A DNA stretch of 5,362 nucleotides, from positions 1-5,362 of the forward strand of contig JAGQQT010000314.1 of NCBI GenBank assembly GCA_020426065.1. The letters run 5' to 3'. A program made the position numbers and the translations under genes. How positions within the stretch are numbered: the first letter of the stretch is position 1; each line of letters starts with the position of its first letter. Positions 1 to 5,362 of the stretch are shown here, piece after piece. This stretch comes from Planctomycetaceae bacterium (lineage in GTDB: Bacteria > Planctomycetota > Planctomycetia > Planctomycetales > Planctomycetaceae). The notes under the pieces were generated by a model. That model saw nothing but the letters and a program-made list of their open reading frames with translations. It was not told the origin of the DNA and made no database searches.

Positions 1-483
1 CTGATCTTCCAGGGGAACATCCAGTTCGGCCAGAGCATTGAGATTGATTTTGCCCGACTCCAGTCCCACTCCAAACATGACTGATCCCTGCTGATAGGTC
101 AGATCTCGAGAAACGAGAGTAACCATCAGATCATTGGGAACTTCAGCCGCTTCATTCCCCGGTAGAATGACCTGCCAGGCATACTCTTCAGGGGTCAGGC
201 TGAGAAAATCCTGTGGATCCAGTTCCGGATCGGTTAACAGGGCAATCGCATAATCGATGCCGGAAAGAGCCGCCTGATGAGCCTGGGATTCCTGTTTCAG
301 GTAACTGACAACCTGCCGCTCGGTCGTCATGCGGTCCGCAAACTGGTAGCAGCTCAATGCGGCCAGAACAATCACGACCATCACTATCGGCAGCAGAATC
401 CCCCGCCGGCTGTGTGAGCCAGCCAGTGCCCGCAGATTGAGCGGGGGGTGATTGCCAGGGAGTGAAAATCGCATGCGTTTCAT
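1..483 (-). CDS. gspK: GspK-like minor pseudopilin (type II secretion), N-terminal part, cut by window edge
   Basis: This open frame was translated by hand from the reverse strand; 161 residues are visible and it runs off the left edge without a stop. Near residues 26-56 there is a prepilin-like leader: a basic stretch ending RRG, then the hydrophobic segment ILLPIVMVVIVLAAL, then polar FADRMTTERQVV. The usual Glu at position +5 of the mature protein is absent (Ile here), which is the known peculiarity of GspK among pseudopilins. Residues 143-149 (SGKINLN) match the conserved G-K-I-N-L-N stretch of the T2SSK family. GspK caps the pseudopilus tip with GspI and GspJ in the inner membrane and periplasm. 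The ATG at 483 is chosen because it gives a short basic leader; ATG at 474 is an alternative, and in-frame ATGs at 630 and 642 would add 49 or 53 residues. No good ribosome binding site precedes 483. Family assignment is fairly secure, the exact start is not. Confidence 0.72.
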   Translation of the reverse strand, partial: MKRMRFSLPGNHPPLNLRALAGSHSRRGILLPIVMVVIVLAALSCYQFADRMTTERQVVSYLKQESQAHQAALSGIDYAIALLTDPELDPQDFLSLTPEEYAWQVILPGNEAAEVPNDLMVTLVSRDLTYQQGSVMFGVGLESGKINLNALAELDVPLEDQ

Positions 484-616
484 CAGGGTATCAACACCAC
501 AAACAGACTTTCGGGCTGCTGGAAATCGGGAAAAGGCCTTCTCCAAAGGATGATTGGACCATTTTCGGGGCACAATCGGAACAACGGGAACGATTCTGCT
601 CCTGCAACTGTTCCGG

Positions 617-645
617 TTGAATTGTCTCATGGCAGGGATCATACT
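617..645 (+). promoter_or_regulatory. candidate sigma-70 promoter for the SGNH-like gene
   Basis: TTGAAT (617-622) and CATACT (640-645) are separated by exactly 17 bases; each matches four of six consensus positions. Transcription would start near 652, giving a leader of about 35 bases that contains the ribosome binding site at 673-678. The -10 hexamer overlaps a small inverted repeat, GGCAG (631-635) and CTGCC (644-648), which could be an operator. This is pattern matching only, and planctomycete promoters are poorly characterised. Confidence 0.3.
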
Positions 646-672
646 GCCAGAGTGAAGACAGATTTGTTCCCA

Positions 673-678
673 GAAAGG
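673..678 (+). promoter_or_regulatory. ribosome binding site deciding the start of the SGNH-like gene
   Basis: AGAAAGG-type purine run (673-678) lies eight bases before the ATG at 687. It overlaps the in-frame GTG at 678, so it cannot serve that codon. This favours ATG 687 over GTG 678 as the start. Confidence 0.5.
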
Positions 679-686
679 TGCTGTCC

Positions 687-1646
687 ATGTCCGCCCTGCT
701 GCGATGTACACTGCTGGTTCTCGTACTCTTCAACACAACATCTGCACTAAATGGTGCGGAAGCAACCTGGACAATCCAGCCAGGTGACCGGATTGTGTTT
801 CTGGGAGGCACGTTTGTAGAGCGGGAAAACAGCTACGGCCTGATCGAACTATCACTCCGGACCGCCTTTCCCAAAACGCCTTTTACATTCCGCAACCTGG
901 GCTGGTCGGGAGATAATATTCAGGGCGAATCCCGTGCGTACTTCGGTCCTGTGGCCGATGGCTACAAGCATCTGCTGGAGTATGTCACGGCAAATAACCC
1001 GACCCTGCTGCTGGTCTGTTATGGTCAGCACGCTGCTTTTACAACTCTGGAACAGCAGGCTGATTTCATTGCTGCTTACGAAAAGCTGCTGCAGGATCTG
1101 GCCGCTCCCGACCGTCGAATTGTTGTCGTGGGACCACCCTTGCATGAGGCGGTCTTTGTACCGGAGTCTGTTGTGTCCCAACGCAACGCCATGACTCAAC
1201 ATTATGTGAACGCCATTTCCGAGATGTGTGCCCGACGCAACATTGCTTTTGTTGACCTGTCCAGTCCGCTCGAACAACTCAAGCAGGAAGCGGGACTGAA
1301 ACAGCTGACCGAAAATGGAATCCATTTCAACCGGGATGGTTACATTGCTGTCGGAGAAGTGCTTTGCCGCTCGGCCGGAAAGACTTTGCGACATGAAGGT
1401 GAGTTCCTCCTGCAAGACTCCCAGTTTCAAGCAGCCGCCGCTCCAGTAACTGAGCAGATTCTCTGGAAAAACGAACTCTATTTCCACCGATTTCGTCCGC
1501 AGAACGAAACCTATCTGCGAGGTTTCCGAAAGCATGAACAAGGGCAGAACGCCAGGGAAATCTATGAGTTTGATGCGATTGTCGACTCGGCTGAACAGAA
1601 ACTTCAGTCACTGGCAGAGAAAACTCTCCCCGACTGGTCCCGCTGA
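687..1646 (+). CDS. exported SGNH/GDSL-hydrolase-like protein, planctomycete type
   Basis: The product is 319 residues starting at ATG 687 (an in-frame GTG at 678 would add three). It begins with a signal peptide: MSALLRC, a hydrophobic TLLVLVLF core and a likely cleavage near ALNGAEA, so it should be exported. The rest follows the SGNH-hydrolase order (numbers from ATG 687). Block I is IVFLGGTFVERE (about 36-47), with Gly-Gly-Thr in place of Gly-Asp-Ser. Block II is RNLGWSGD (69-76), with its conserved Gly. Block III is CYGQHA (112-117), with His where Asn is expected. Block V is ENGIH (209-213), retaining the catalytic His but with Asn at the Asp position. Planctomycete relatives commonly carry such altered motifs, from memory. 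Members of the fold are esterases or deacetylases, often on polysaccharides, but activity cannot be assumed here. The C-terminal 90 residues (KNELYFHRFRPQNETYLRGF onward) are charged and match no domain I know. The gene is monocistronic and ends 30 bases before a terminator. Confidence 0.8.
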   Translation: MSALLRCTLLVLVLFNTTSALNGAEATWTIQPGDRIVFLGGTFVERENSYGLIELSLRTAFPKTPFTFRNLGWSGDNIQGESRAYFGPVADGYKHLLEYVTANNPTLLLVCYGQHAAFTTLEQQADFIAAYEKLLQDLAAPDRRIVVVGPPLHEAVFVPESVVSQRNAMTQHYVNAISEMCARRNIAFVDLSSPLEQLKQEAGLKQLTENGIHFNRDGYIAVGEVLCRSAGKTLRHEGEFLLQDSQFQAAAAPVTEQILWKNELYFHRFRPQNETYLRGFRKHEQGQNAREIYEFDAIVDSAEQKLQSLAEKTLPDWSR

Positions 1647-1676
1647 GAGTAGAACTGTTGCGAGTTGAATGCGCAT

Positions 1677-1709
1677 AAAAAACTCCCCTGCTGAGAGGGG
1701 AGTTTTTTT
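1677..1709. terminator. bidirectional intrinsic terminator between convergent genes
   Basis: A near-perfect stem pairs AAAAAACTCCCCT (1677-1689) with AGGGGAGTTTTTT (1696-1708) around a GCTGAG loop (1690-1695). On the plus strand the GC-rich core is followed by a run of seven T; on the minus strand it is followed by six T. It lies 30 bases after the SGNH-like gene stop and 17 bases after the convergent lipoprotein gene stop, so it can end transcription from both sides. Confidence 0.9.
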
Positions 1710-1726
1710 ATTGGAGCCTCGAATCG

Positions 1727-2197
1727 TTATTTCTTCTTCAGACTGATTTCAAAGGGAATGGTTTCCGTTTCGGTTTTTACCTCTGCCAGCAGTTTGGTTT
1801 GGGTGGGACTGCTGTACTCAGGGGGAATGTGCTCCATGCCCACAGCAGTCTGCTGTTCGGCAGGCATATCTGCGGGGAAAGGACTTCCGTCGGGCTGGGC
1901 AAATTTGGAAATGGTCACCAGGTAACTTCCGGGAGGACAGCCGGTACGACCATCTACAAAATTCAGTTCATAGTTTCCATCTGTGTCTGTCATTCCATAT
2001 GCAGGTTTCCCTATCTGTTGTCCGTAAGGAGCATAGGTAATCATCGCACCAGAGAGAGGCTCTCCATTGGCGGTGACTTTTCCAGTCACTGGAGTTAAGA
2101 CCACATCGACCACGTTTGAACCACCACAACCAGTCAGCAATGTCCAGGAACAGAGTCCTGCCAGCATCACCAGCGGTCGTAATTTTACACTTCTCAT
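1727..2197 (-). CDS. small lipoprotein with carboxypeptidase-regulatory-like (transthyretin-like) domain
   Basis: The product is 156 residues from ATG 2197. A basic N-terminus (MRSVKLR) leads into a hydrophobic stretch and a lipobox LTGC with the acceptor Cys at residue 24, followed by GGS. It should therefore be a signal-peptidase-II-processed lipoprotein facing the periplasm. Residues about 35-100 form a beta-sandwich pattern typical of the carboxypeptidase regulatory-like family: VTGKVTANGEPLSGAMITY, then TDTDGNYELNF, then PPGSYLVTISK. The C-terminal tail is Pro- and Thr-rich and ends LKKK. Purines (GGAATGGA, 2208-2201) precede ATG 2197, so I prefer this start to the in-frame TTG at 2215, which would add six residues. 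It lies 78 bases downstream of the DUF1559 gene on the same strand. Such proteins regularly follow DUF1559 genes in planctomycetes; their molecular role is unknown to me. Family call is secure, function is not. Confidence 0.85.
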   Translation of the reverse strand: MRSVKLRPLVMLAGLCSWTLLTGCGGSNVVDVVLTPVTGKVTANGEPLSGAMITYAPYGQQIGKPAYGMTDTDGNYELNFVDGRTGCPPGSYLVTISKFAQPDGSPFPADMPAEQQTAVGMEHIPPEYSSPTQTKLLAEVKTETETIPFEISLKKK

Positions 2198-2233
2198 GTT
2201 TCCATTCCGTTTCAAAAATTCTCGATCATTTTC

Positions 2234-2257
2234 ATCTGGATCAAAATCGATCCAGAT
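2234..2257 (-). repeat. intercistronic perfect hairpin between DUF1559 and lipoprotein genes
   Basis: ATCTGGATC (2234-2242) and GATCCAGAT (2249-2257) are perfect 9-base inverted repeats with a six-base loop. No T-run follows on either strand, so it is not a classical terminator. In the mRNA it would sit about 18 bases after the DUF1559 stop. It could protect the upstream message from 3' decay, partly attenuate the lipoprotein gene, or be a protein-binding site. Confidence 0.55.
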
Positions 2258-2275
2258 TAAGCCTGACCCGATGAA

Positions 2276-3313
2276 TCAGAACTCGCCCAGAATCTGGCCA
2301 TCGGCAATGTAGGCCAGATTCACGCGGGTTGCGGCATTTAGATTTTCACTGAGAAACCGCACCGAGCCATCTGCCAGGACGACCTGGGCACCACCATTGT
2401 GCAGACTTCCAACAAGTCCCCAGTCTTTCAGTTGAGTCTGGGACAGGTTCGCATTGGGAGGTACAGACCAGGAACAACAGACACTGAAGTCATTGATGCC
2501 GTTACCAGCAGCCAGATCAACTCCATTCCCGACCCACTTGGAATAGCCCCAGGTTTGGCCAACGCCGTTCTTCACATCGAGAGTTGTTTCCGCCACCATG
2601 ACAGTGTTACTTGTCCCATCAGTCAGATCCCGAAACTTGCAGGCTGAGTAAACACCGAACATACGCCGGGTGGTCAGCCCCCAGGCATTCCAGGCTGTGG
2701 CGCTGCTGCTGTAACGTCCTACTGAAAAATCATAGTTTGTTTTCGCTCCTGAATGCCCTGCTGCCGCACCACCTGGATAGATCTCGTAGGCAGTGCTGGT
2801 ACCCAGATACTTATTGACACCGTTATCCGAGGGGCATAACAGCGCCGGAATGAGCTGGCTGACAACTGCTGCATTGCCACTCGTGGGAATCGTGGAGGCA
2901 GGATGAACCAGTGGTGAGGGAGGTGTTCCACCTGTTCGCACATACGCCCCGGTCGGATAATTTCCATCGAACTGATCAAACAGGGCTGCCTGTTCGAGGT
3001 AGGGCAACAGGCCTAACCAGCCACGATGATTCACCGTGAAGTGTGTGGAGTTGGCCGTGTTCGCCGTATTATTGCTTTCAATGGAACCATCGGCCGAAGT
3101 GCTGTAAGGGAGCACCGAGAACGTATCGTGATAGTTATGCAAAGCAAGACCAATCTGTTTCAGATTGTTTTTGCAACTACTTCTCCGTGCTGCTTCCCGG
3201 GCCTGCTGGACTGCCGGCAGCAACAGAGCAACCAGAATGGCGATGATCGCGATCACAACGAGTAACTCGATCAGGGTAAATCCTTTACGACTCCGCAAGG
3301 AAACAGTTCTCAT
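2276..3313 (-). CDS. DUF1559 domain protein with prepilin-type leader and H-X9-DG motif
   Basis: The product is 345 residues from ATG 3313. The leader [11 protein letters not shown] is followed by [22 protein letters not shown], a textbook type IV prepilin/pseudopilin N-terminus: cleavage after Gly11, methylatable Phe12 and Glu16 at position +5. Next comes the family hallmark around residues 35-62 ([20 protein letters not shown], then IGLALHNYH). Near the end, His305 is followed by nine residues and Asp315-Gly316, the planctomycete prepilin-associated H-X9-DG motif. The body between is a DUF1559 (SBP_bac_10) beta-rich domain with scattered Cys, including an adjacent pair. The protein should be inserted in the inner membrane and processed by prepilin peptidase. 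Whether these proteins assemble into fibres is unknown. The frame is open up to 3436, but ATG 3313 has a strong ribosome binding site and puts the leader at the right place. It heads a two-gene unit with the lipoprotein downstream. Confidence 0.93.
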   Translation of the reverse strand: MRTVSLRSRKGFTLIELLVVIAIIAILVALLLPAVQQAREAARRSSCKNNLKQIGLALHNYHDTFSVLPYSTSADGSIESNNTANTANSTHFTVNHRGWLGLLPYLEQAALFDQFDGNYPTGAYVRTGGTPPSPLVHPASTIPTSGNAAVVSQLIPALLCPSDNGVNKYLGTSTAYEIYPGGAAAGHSGAKTNYDFSVGRYSSSATAWNAWGLTTRRMFGVYSACKFRDLTDGTSNTVMVAETTLDVKNGVGQTWGYSKWVGNGVDLAAGNGINDFSVCCSWSVPPNANLSQTQLKDWGLVGSLHNGGAQVVLADGSVRFLSENLNAATRVNLAYIADGQILGEF

Positions 3314-3678
3314 GGGACTTCCTTCAATTCTGAGAAATGAATTAGAACGCTGGATAAATGCAGGATTACAGGTGAGGAGCGCGGAGGGTAAATCAGACCA
3401 GATCAATTCATTCGCATGCACTACCAGAGTTGACACGCACGTGACTGATTCCAGTGCTTTGTAACAATTGCAATTTTCAGACCGCAGCTGTCAGATGCAG
3501 ACATTTTTTCGAAATTTCTCTTCGGATTGCCCGAAATCAGCGAGAAACAAATCTCTTCCGATGCGAAAAGTGCATCCCGCAACAGCAACGCTGCACGACA
3601 TCAAAGCAACGAACATATGCCCTGTATTCCACAGACATGAGAACTTACTCGCACTCATGTTCATAGCCGAATGGATCG
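3314..3678. other. 365-base intergenic region without a convincing gene
   Basis: This stretch lies between the end of the ASCH gene and the start of the DUF1559 gene, both on the minus strand. It should hold the 3' end of the first transcript and the promoter of the second. A 7-base inverted repeat, ACATGAG (3635-3641) and CTCATGT (3654-3660), sits just past the ASCH stop but lacks a T-run, so it is at best a weak terminator. A TTGACA hexamer on the plus strand at 3430-3435 has no convincing partner. On the minus strand I see no clear -35/-10 pair for the DUF1559 gene. Open frames on the plus strand (3454-3666 and 3468-3791) have no ribosome binding site and resemble no family known to me. 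Confidence 0.55.
3318..3324 (-). promoter_or_regulatory. ribosome binding site of the DUF1559 gene
   Basis: On the minus strand AAGGAAG (3324-3318) lies four bases before ATG 3313. It decides the start in favour of this ATG over the upstream codon at 3436, which would place about 40 unlikely residues ahead of the prepilin leader. Confidence 0.65.
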
Positions 3679-4095
3679 TTAGCTTACGGGCCGAAACGGA
3701 TAGAACCAGATTCCATAAGGTTGTTGCTGAATCGGTTGTGGTGGCTCGAAACGTTGGGGATGAGCCAGTTCCCAGGCCTGGTAATTTGTGAGAGTCAGCC
3801 CTTCTACGCAGGCCACTTTTTCATCTTCCTGGATTGCCGGACGGCAGCGATGGATTTCGACTGTGCCGACGATCAAACCCCTGGGAAGCGTGTCCGGGTT
3901 GAGATTGAAAGTTGAAATGGCAGTCTGGGCAAATTGCTCCGTTGCCAGTGTGCGGGCGGCGTAAATGTAGATCCGGCCACGCACACGGGTTGATTGACGA
4001 CGGAGTTCAATTGTCTTTTGACCGCTGAGGATCAGTTCGGCCCAGGGTTGACGGATTCCCAGCGCGATTTGCCCCGGATCGAGCGGCGGGTTCAT
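3679..4095 (-). CDS. ASCH-domain (PUA-like fold) protein
   Basis: The product is 138 residues from ATG 4095. Residues about 11-48 carry the ASCH signature: ALGIRQPWAELILSGQKTIE, then LRR. It includes the conserved G-x-K-x-x-E-x-R pattern (Gly25, Lys27, Glu30, Arg32), followed by strand GRIYIYAA. A second core strand is GLIVGTVEIHRC (73-84). The end PYGIWFYPF gives the last strand. ASCH domains share the PUA-like barrel and are thought to bind RNA or modified nucleotides; one characterised member, YqfB, is an N4-acetylcytidine amidohydrolase, whose Lys-Glu arrangement resembles this motif. Substrate here is unknown. The start ATG overlaps the stop of the upstream RbsD/FucU gene (ATGA) and GGGAGA sits right before it, indicating translational coupling; an in-frame start at 4140 would overlap that gene by 49 bases and is less likely. 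No clear terminator follows. Confidence 0.82.
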   Translation of the reverse strand: MNPPLDPGQIALGIRQPWAELILSGQKTIELRRQSTRVRGRIYIYAARTLATEQFAQTAISTFNLNPDTLPRGLIVGTVEIHRCRPAIQEDEKVACVEGLTLTNYQAWELAHPQRFEPPQPIQQQPYGIWFYPFRPVS

Positions 4096-4544
4096 TCTCC
4101 CGGCTTTCGCACACCAATCGACAACAGCAGATTCGCCCACAATGCCTGATCGCCGGTCTGAATCGTCAGCACCAGATCGCGAGACGCAACCGCTTCATAA
4201 AAGTCCCACTTTTGAATCGGCTCAAGTTTGAGCGAAGAGTTGGCCCGCTTCAGAATATCCCGATACTCATTCCAGACGGGAGGATCTCCGGAACCGGCAT
4301 AAGGATCATCCGCCGGAATCCCCATCGTGTTGATGATATCAATCGGAATGGCGGTCAGCAGAACTTCCAGCACCTGGGACACCGTCACGAGCCCGGGAGT
4401 CAGATTCAGGGAAACCAGTTGAGCATTCGGCCCCAGAGTCGATGAAGCGGGATAATTGCCATCGGCAATCAGGATTTTACTGTGATGCCCCGCACGACCA
4501 ATAATGGCATTGATTTCGGGATGAATGAGCTGATGCTTCAACAT
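4092..4544 (-). CDS. RbsD/FucU family sugar mutarotase
   Basis: The product is 150 residues, the usual length of this family of cytoplasmic pyranase/mutarotase enzymes, which interconvert anomers or ring forms of ribose or fucose. The family N-terminus is clear: MLKHQLIHPEINAIIGRAGH, with His20 in the position of the catalytic His, then Asp28 in ADGNYPAS (25-34). A hydrophobic LVTVSQVLEVLLTAIPID stretch (52-69) matches the helical core. WDFYEAV (113-119) and TIQTGDQALWANLLLSIGV (127-145) match the C-terminal strand and substrate loop; the Tyr of FYE and the TG(D/E) are conserved. The canonical HGD after the catalytic Gly is HHS here, and DAH is DGN, so the substrate may differ from ribose or fucose. 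The symbol rbsD or fucU is withheld because the two cannot be told apart. No sugar transporter or kinase is adjacent; the partner is the ASCH gene, overlapping by four bases. Confidence 0.87.
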   Translation of the reverse strand: MLKHQLIHPEINAIIGRAGHHSKILIADGNYPASSTLGPNAQLVSLNLTPGLVTVSQVLEVLLTAIPIDIINTMGIPADDPYAGSGDPPVWNEYRDILKRANSSLKLEPIQKWDFYEAVASRDLVLTIQTGDQALWANLLLSIGVRKPGE

Positions 4545-4584
4545 GTTGACACTCTTCGGGATGAAACGACCTGATTGGAAAGGT

Positions 4585-4613
4585 TTTAGACAGCGGCCCC
4601 ATCATATCGGCAA
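4585..4613 (-). promoter_or_regulatory. candidate promoter for the RbsD/FucU-ASCH operon
   Basis: On the minus strand TTGCCG (4613-4608) and TCTAAA (4590-4585) are separated by 17 bases, each matching four of six sigma-70 consensus positions. Transcription would start near 4578, about 34 bases before the ATG at 4544. Assignment is by pattern only. Confidence 0.3.
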
Positions 4614-4618
4614 TGGCT

Positions 4619-4630
4619 GTTCAGTTGAAC
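4619..4630. promoter_or_regulatory. short palindrome in the divergent promoter region
   Basis: GTTCAGTTGAAC is a 5-base inverted repeat around a two-base centre, placed just upstream of the candidate -35 of the mutarotase operon and between the two divergent genes. It has the shape of an operator half-site pair, but a 12-base palindrome can arise by chance. Confidence 0.2.
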
Positions 4631-4663
4631 CGTGCGGGAATGTGGACAGCAGAAGGAGTCCTC

Positions 4664-4692
4664 TTGACCCCAATGCGAAGATGAGGCACGAT
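4664..4692 (+). promoter_or_regulatory. weak candidate promoter for scpB
   Basis: TTGACC (4664-4669) is a good -35 match, but 17 bases on the -10 is only CACGAT (4687-4692, three of six). It is the best pair I see upstream of scpB. GGAG (4727-4730), six bases before ATG 4737, is the ribosome binding site. Confidence 0.2.
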
Positions 4693-4736
4693 GCGGGGGC
4701 AATTTGGAATTGCAGGCACTGAAATCGGAGCGGGAA

Positions 4737-5362
4737 ATGGAGCCCTCGGCATCTGACAATCTGGATGAAGTTTTCAGCGAAGATGCGATCGAGCAGGCGT
4801 ATCAGCAGGCGCTGCGTGCGTCTGAGGAAGCGGGTGTCGTTTCGCCCCCACCAGAGTGGACTCCTTCCTCGGAGAATCAGCTTTCAGAAGCGAATTCTCA
4901 TCAGGCTGAACCGAAAGAAAAGCAGGCACGCTCATCCCTGAACGCCAGCGGACCCCGTTTCAGTCCCGAGCAGATTGTCGAGGCACTGCTGTTTGTGGGG
5001 GGAGAGAGGTTACCCGCCCGCAAGATCGCCGGGTTTCTGGGCGAAAACTACAGCGCCGAAGCGGTGCGTGATCATGTGGACGCACTGAATTCCCGCTACG
5101 ACCAGCAGGGGCGTCCGTACGAGATCATTCTGGGCAAGGAGGGATACCAGATGTCCCTCCGCTCCGAATTTCAGAAGCAGCGGCATTTTGTCTTCGGCCA
5201 GGGTCCACGCGAAGTGAAGCTGGGACCGGAGGCATTGGAAGTGCTGGCGATGGTGGCGTATCAGCAACCGATTACGAAAACGCAGTTGACCCAACTCGAC
5301 CGCAATGGCGTGATGTCCACTGTCCGGCAACTGATTCGGCGCGAGTTGATCTCCACCACCAA
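4737..5362 (+). CDS. scpB: ScpB, segregation and condensation protein B, 3' end cut by window edge
   Basis: Translated by hand: 208 residues are visible and the frame is open at the right edge. ScpB dimers bind ScpA kleisin and complete the SMC condensin ring that compacts and segregates the chromosome. Residues about 74-153 form the first winged helix: RFSPEQIVEALLFVGGERL, then ARKIAGFLG, then a GYQMSLRSEF wing. The family hallmark LGPEALEVLAMVAYQQPITK (162-181) begins the second winged helix, followed by QLIRRELIS (198-206). The usual I-R-G-V stretch after it is altered to LDRNGV. Residues 1-73 are an extension rich in Glu, Gln, Ser and Pro, probably disordered and absent from short ScpB proteins. 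ATG 4737 is chosen because GGAG sits six bases upstream and an in-frame stop lies further up with no other ATG between. No scpA is adjacent upstream, unlike the scpA-scpB order in Bacillus. Confidence 0.92.
   Translation, partial: MEPSASDNLDEVFSEDAIEQAYQQALRASEEAGVVSPPPEWTPSSENQLSEANSHQAEPKEKQARSSLNASGPRFSPEQIVEALLFVGGERLPARKIAGFLGENYSAEAVRDHVDALNSRYDQQGRPYEIILGKEGYQMSLRSEFQKQRHFVFGQGPREVKLGPEALEVLAMVAYQQPITKTQLTQLDRNGVMSTVRQLIRRELISTT

Noticed and set aside
550..750. 66-codon plus-strand open frame, Cys-rich at its end
   Set aside because: It overlaps the SGNH-like start in another frame; the Cys run comes from reading the signal peptide region out of frame.
491..811. 106-codon minus-strand open frame
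   Set aside because: It overlaps the start and signal peptide of the SGNH-like gene, has no recognisable domain, and runs in a different frame from the GspK-like gene.
852..1541. 229-codon open frame on the minus strand
   Set aside because: It lies wholly antisense to the SGNH-like gene, which has a signal peptide, ordered family motifs and a terminator; the antisense translation resembles no family.
2719..2979. 86-codon minus-strand frame and several plus-strand frames at 2399-3265
   Set aside because: All lie within the DUF1559 gene, whose coding frame is certain from the prepilin leader through to the H-X9-DG motif.
3635..3660. inverted repeat after the ASCH gene as a terminator
   Set aside because: The stem has only seven pairs with a 12-base loop and no T-run on the relevant strand.
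4212..4445. 77-codon plus-strand open frame
   Set aside because: It is antisense to the RbsD/FucU gene and has no family resemblance or ribosome binding site.
1..5362. CRISPR array, tRNA, rRNA, insertion sequence or defence system
   Set aside because: No direct repeat series, cloverleaf, transposase motif, flanking target duplication or known defence domain was seen on either strand.

Overview
The window looks like a chromosomal segment of a planctomycete (Planctomycetota, Gimesia/Rubinisphaera-like; the genus is a guess). The strongest clue is a complete DUF1559 protein with a GFTLIE prepilin leader and a C-terminal H-X9-DG motif. It is followed by a small lipoprotein with a carboxypeptidase-regulatory-like fold. 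This pair is greatly expanded in planctomycetes and rare elsewhere. A planctomycete-type SGNH-hydrolase-like exported protein agrees with this. Base composition is moderate (roughly 50% GC by eye).

Layout from left to right. (1) Positions 1-483, minus strand: the N-terminal part of a GspK-like minor pseudopilin of a type II secretion or type IV pilus-like system, running off the left edge. (2) Divergent from it, 687-1646 plus: an exported SGNH/GDSL-hydrolase-like protein whose catalytic motifs are degenerate. (3) A strong terminator hairpin at 1677-1709 lies between convergent genes and probably works in both directions. (4) 1727-3313, minus: a two-gene unit, DUF1559 prepilin-like protein then lipoprotein, with a perfect hairpin in the 78-base gap. 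(5) 3314-3678: a 365-base intergenic stretch with no convincing gene. (6) 3679-4544, minus: an RbsD/FucU-type sugar mutarotase gene overlapping an ASCH-domain gene by ATGA, so probably translationally coupled. (7) 4545-4736: a divergent promoter region. (8) 4737 to the right edge, plus: the N-terminal two thirds or so of ScpB, the kleisin-associated subunit of the SMC condensin complex, with a long disordered N-terminal extension.

The genes do not form one pathway. The left half is cell envelope and secretion (pseudopilin, exported esterase-like protein, DUF1559/lipoprotein pair). The right half is cytoplasmic (sugar mutarotase with an RNA-binding-like ASCH protein, and chromosome segregation). 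I found no mobile element, tRNA, rRNA, CRISPR array or defence island, and no clear new system. The points most worth a second look are the coupled RbsD/FucU-ASCH pair, the altered catalytic residues of the SGNH protein, and the coding possibilities just upstream of the GspK-like gene.
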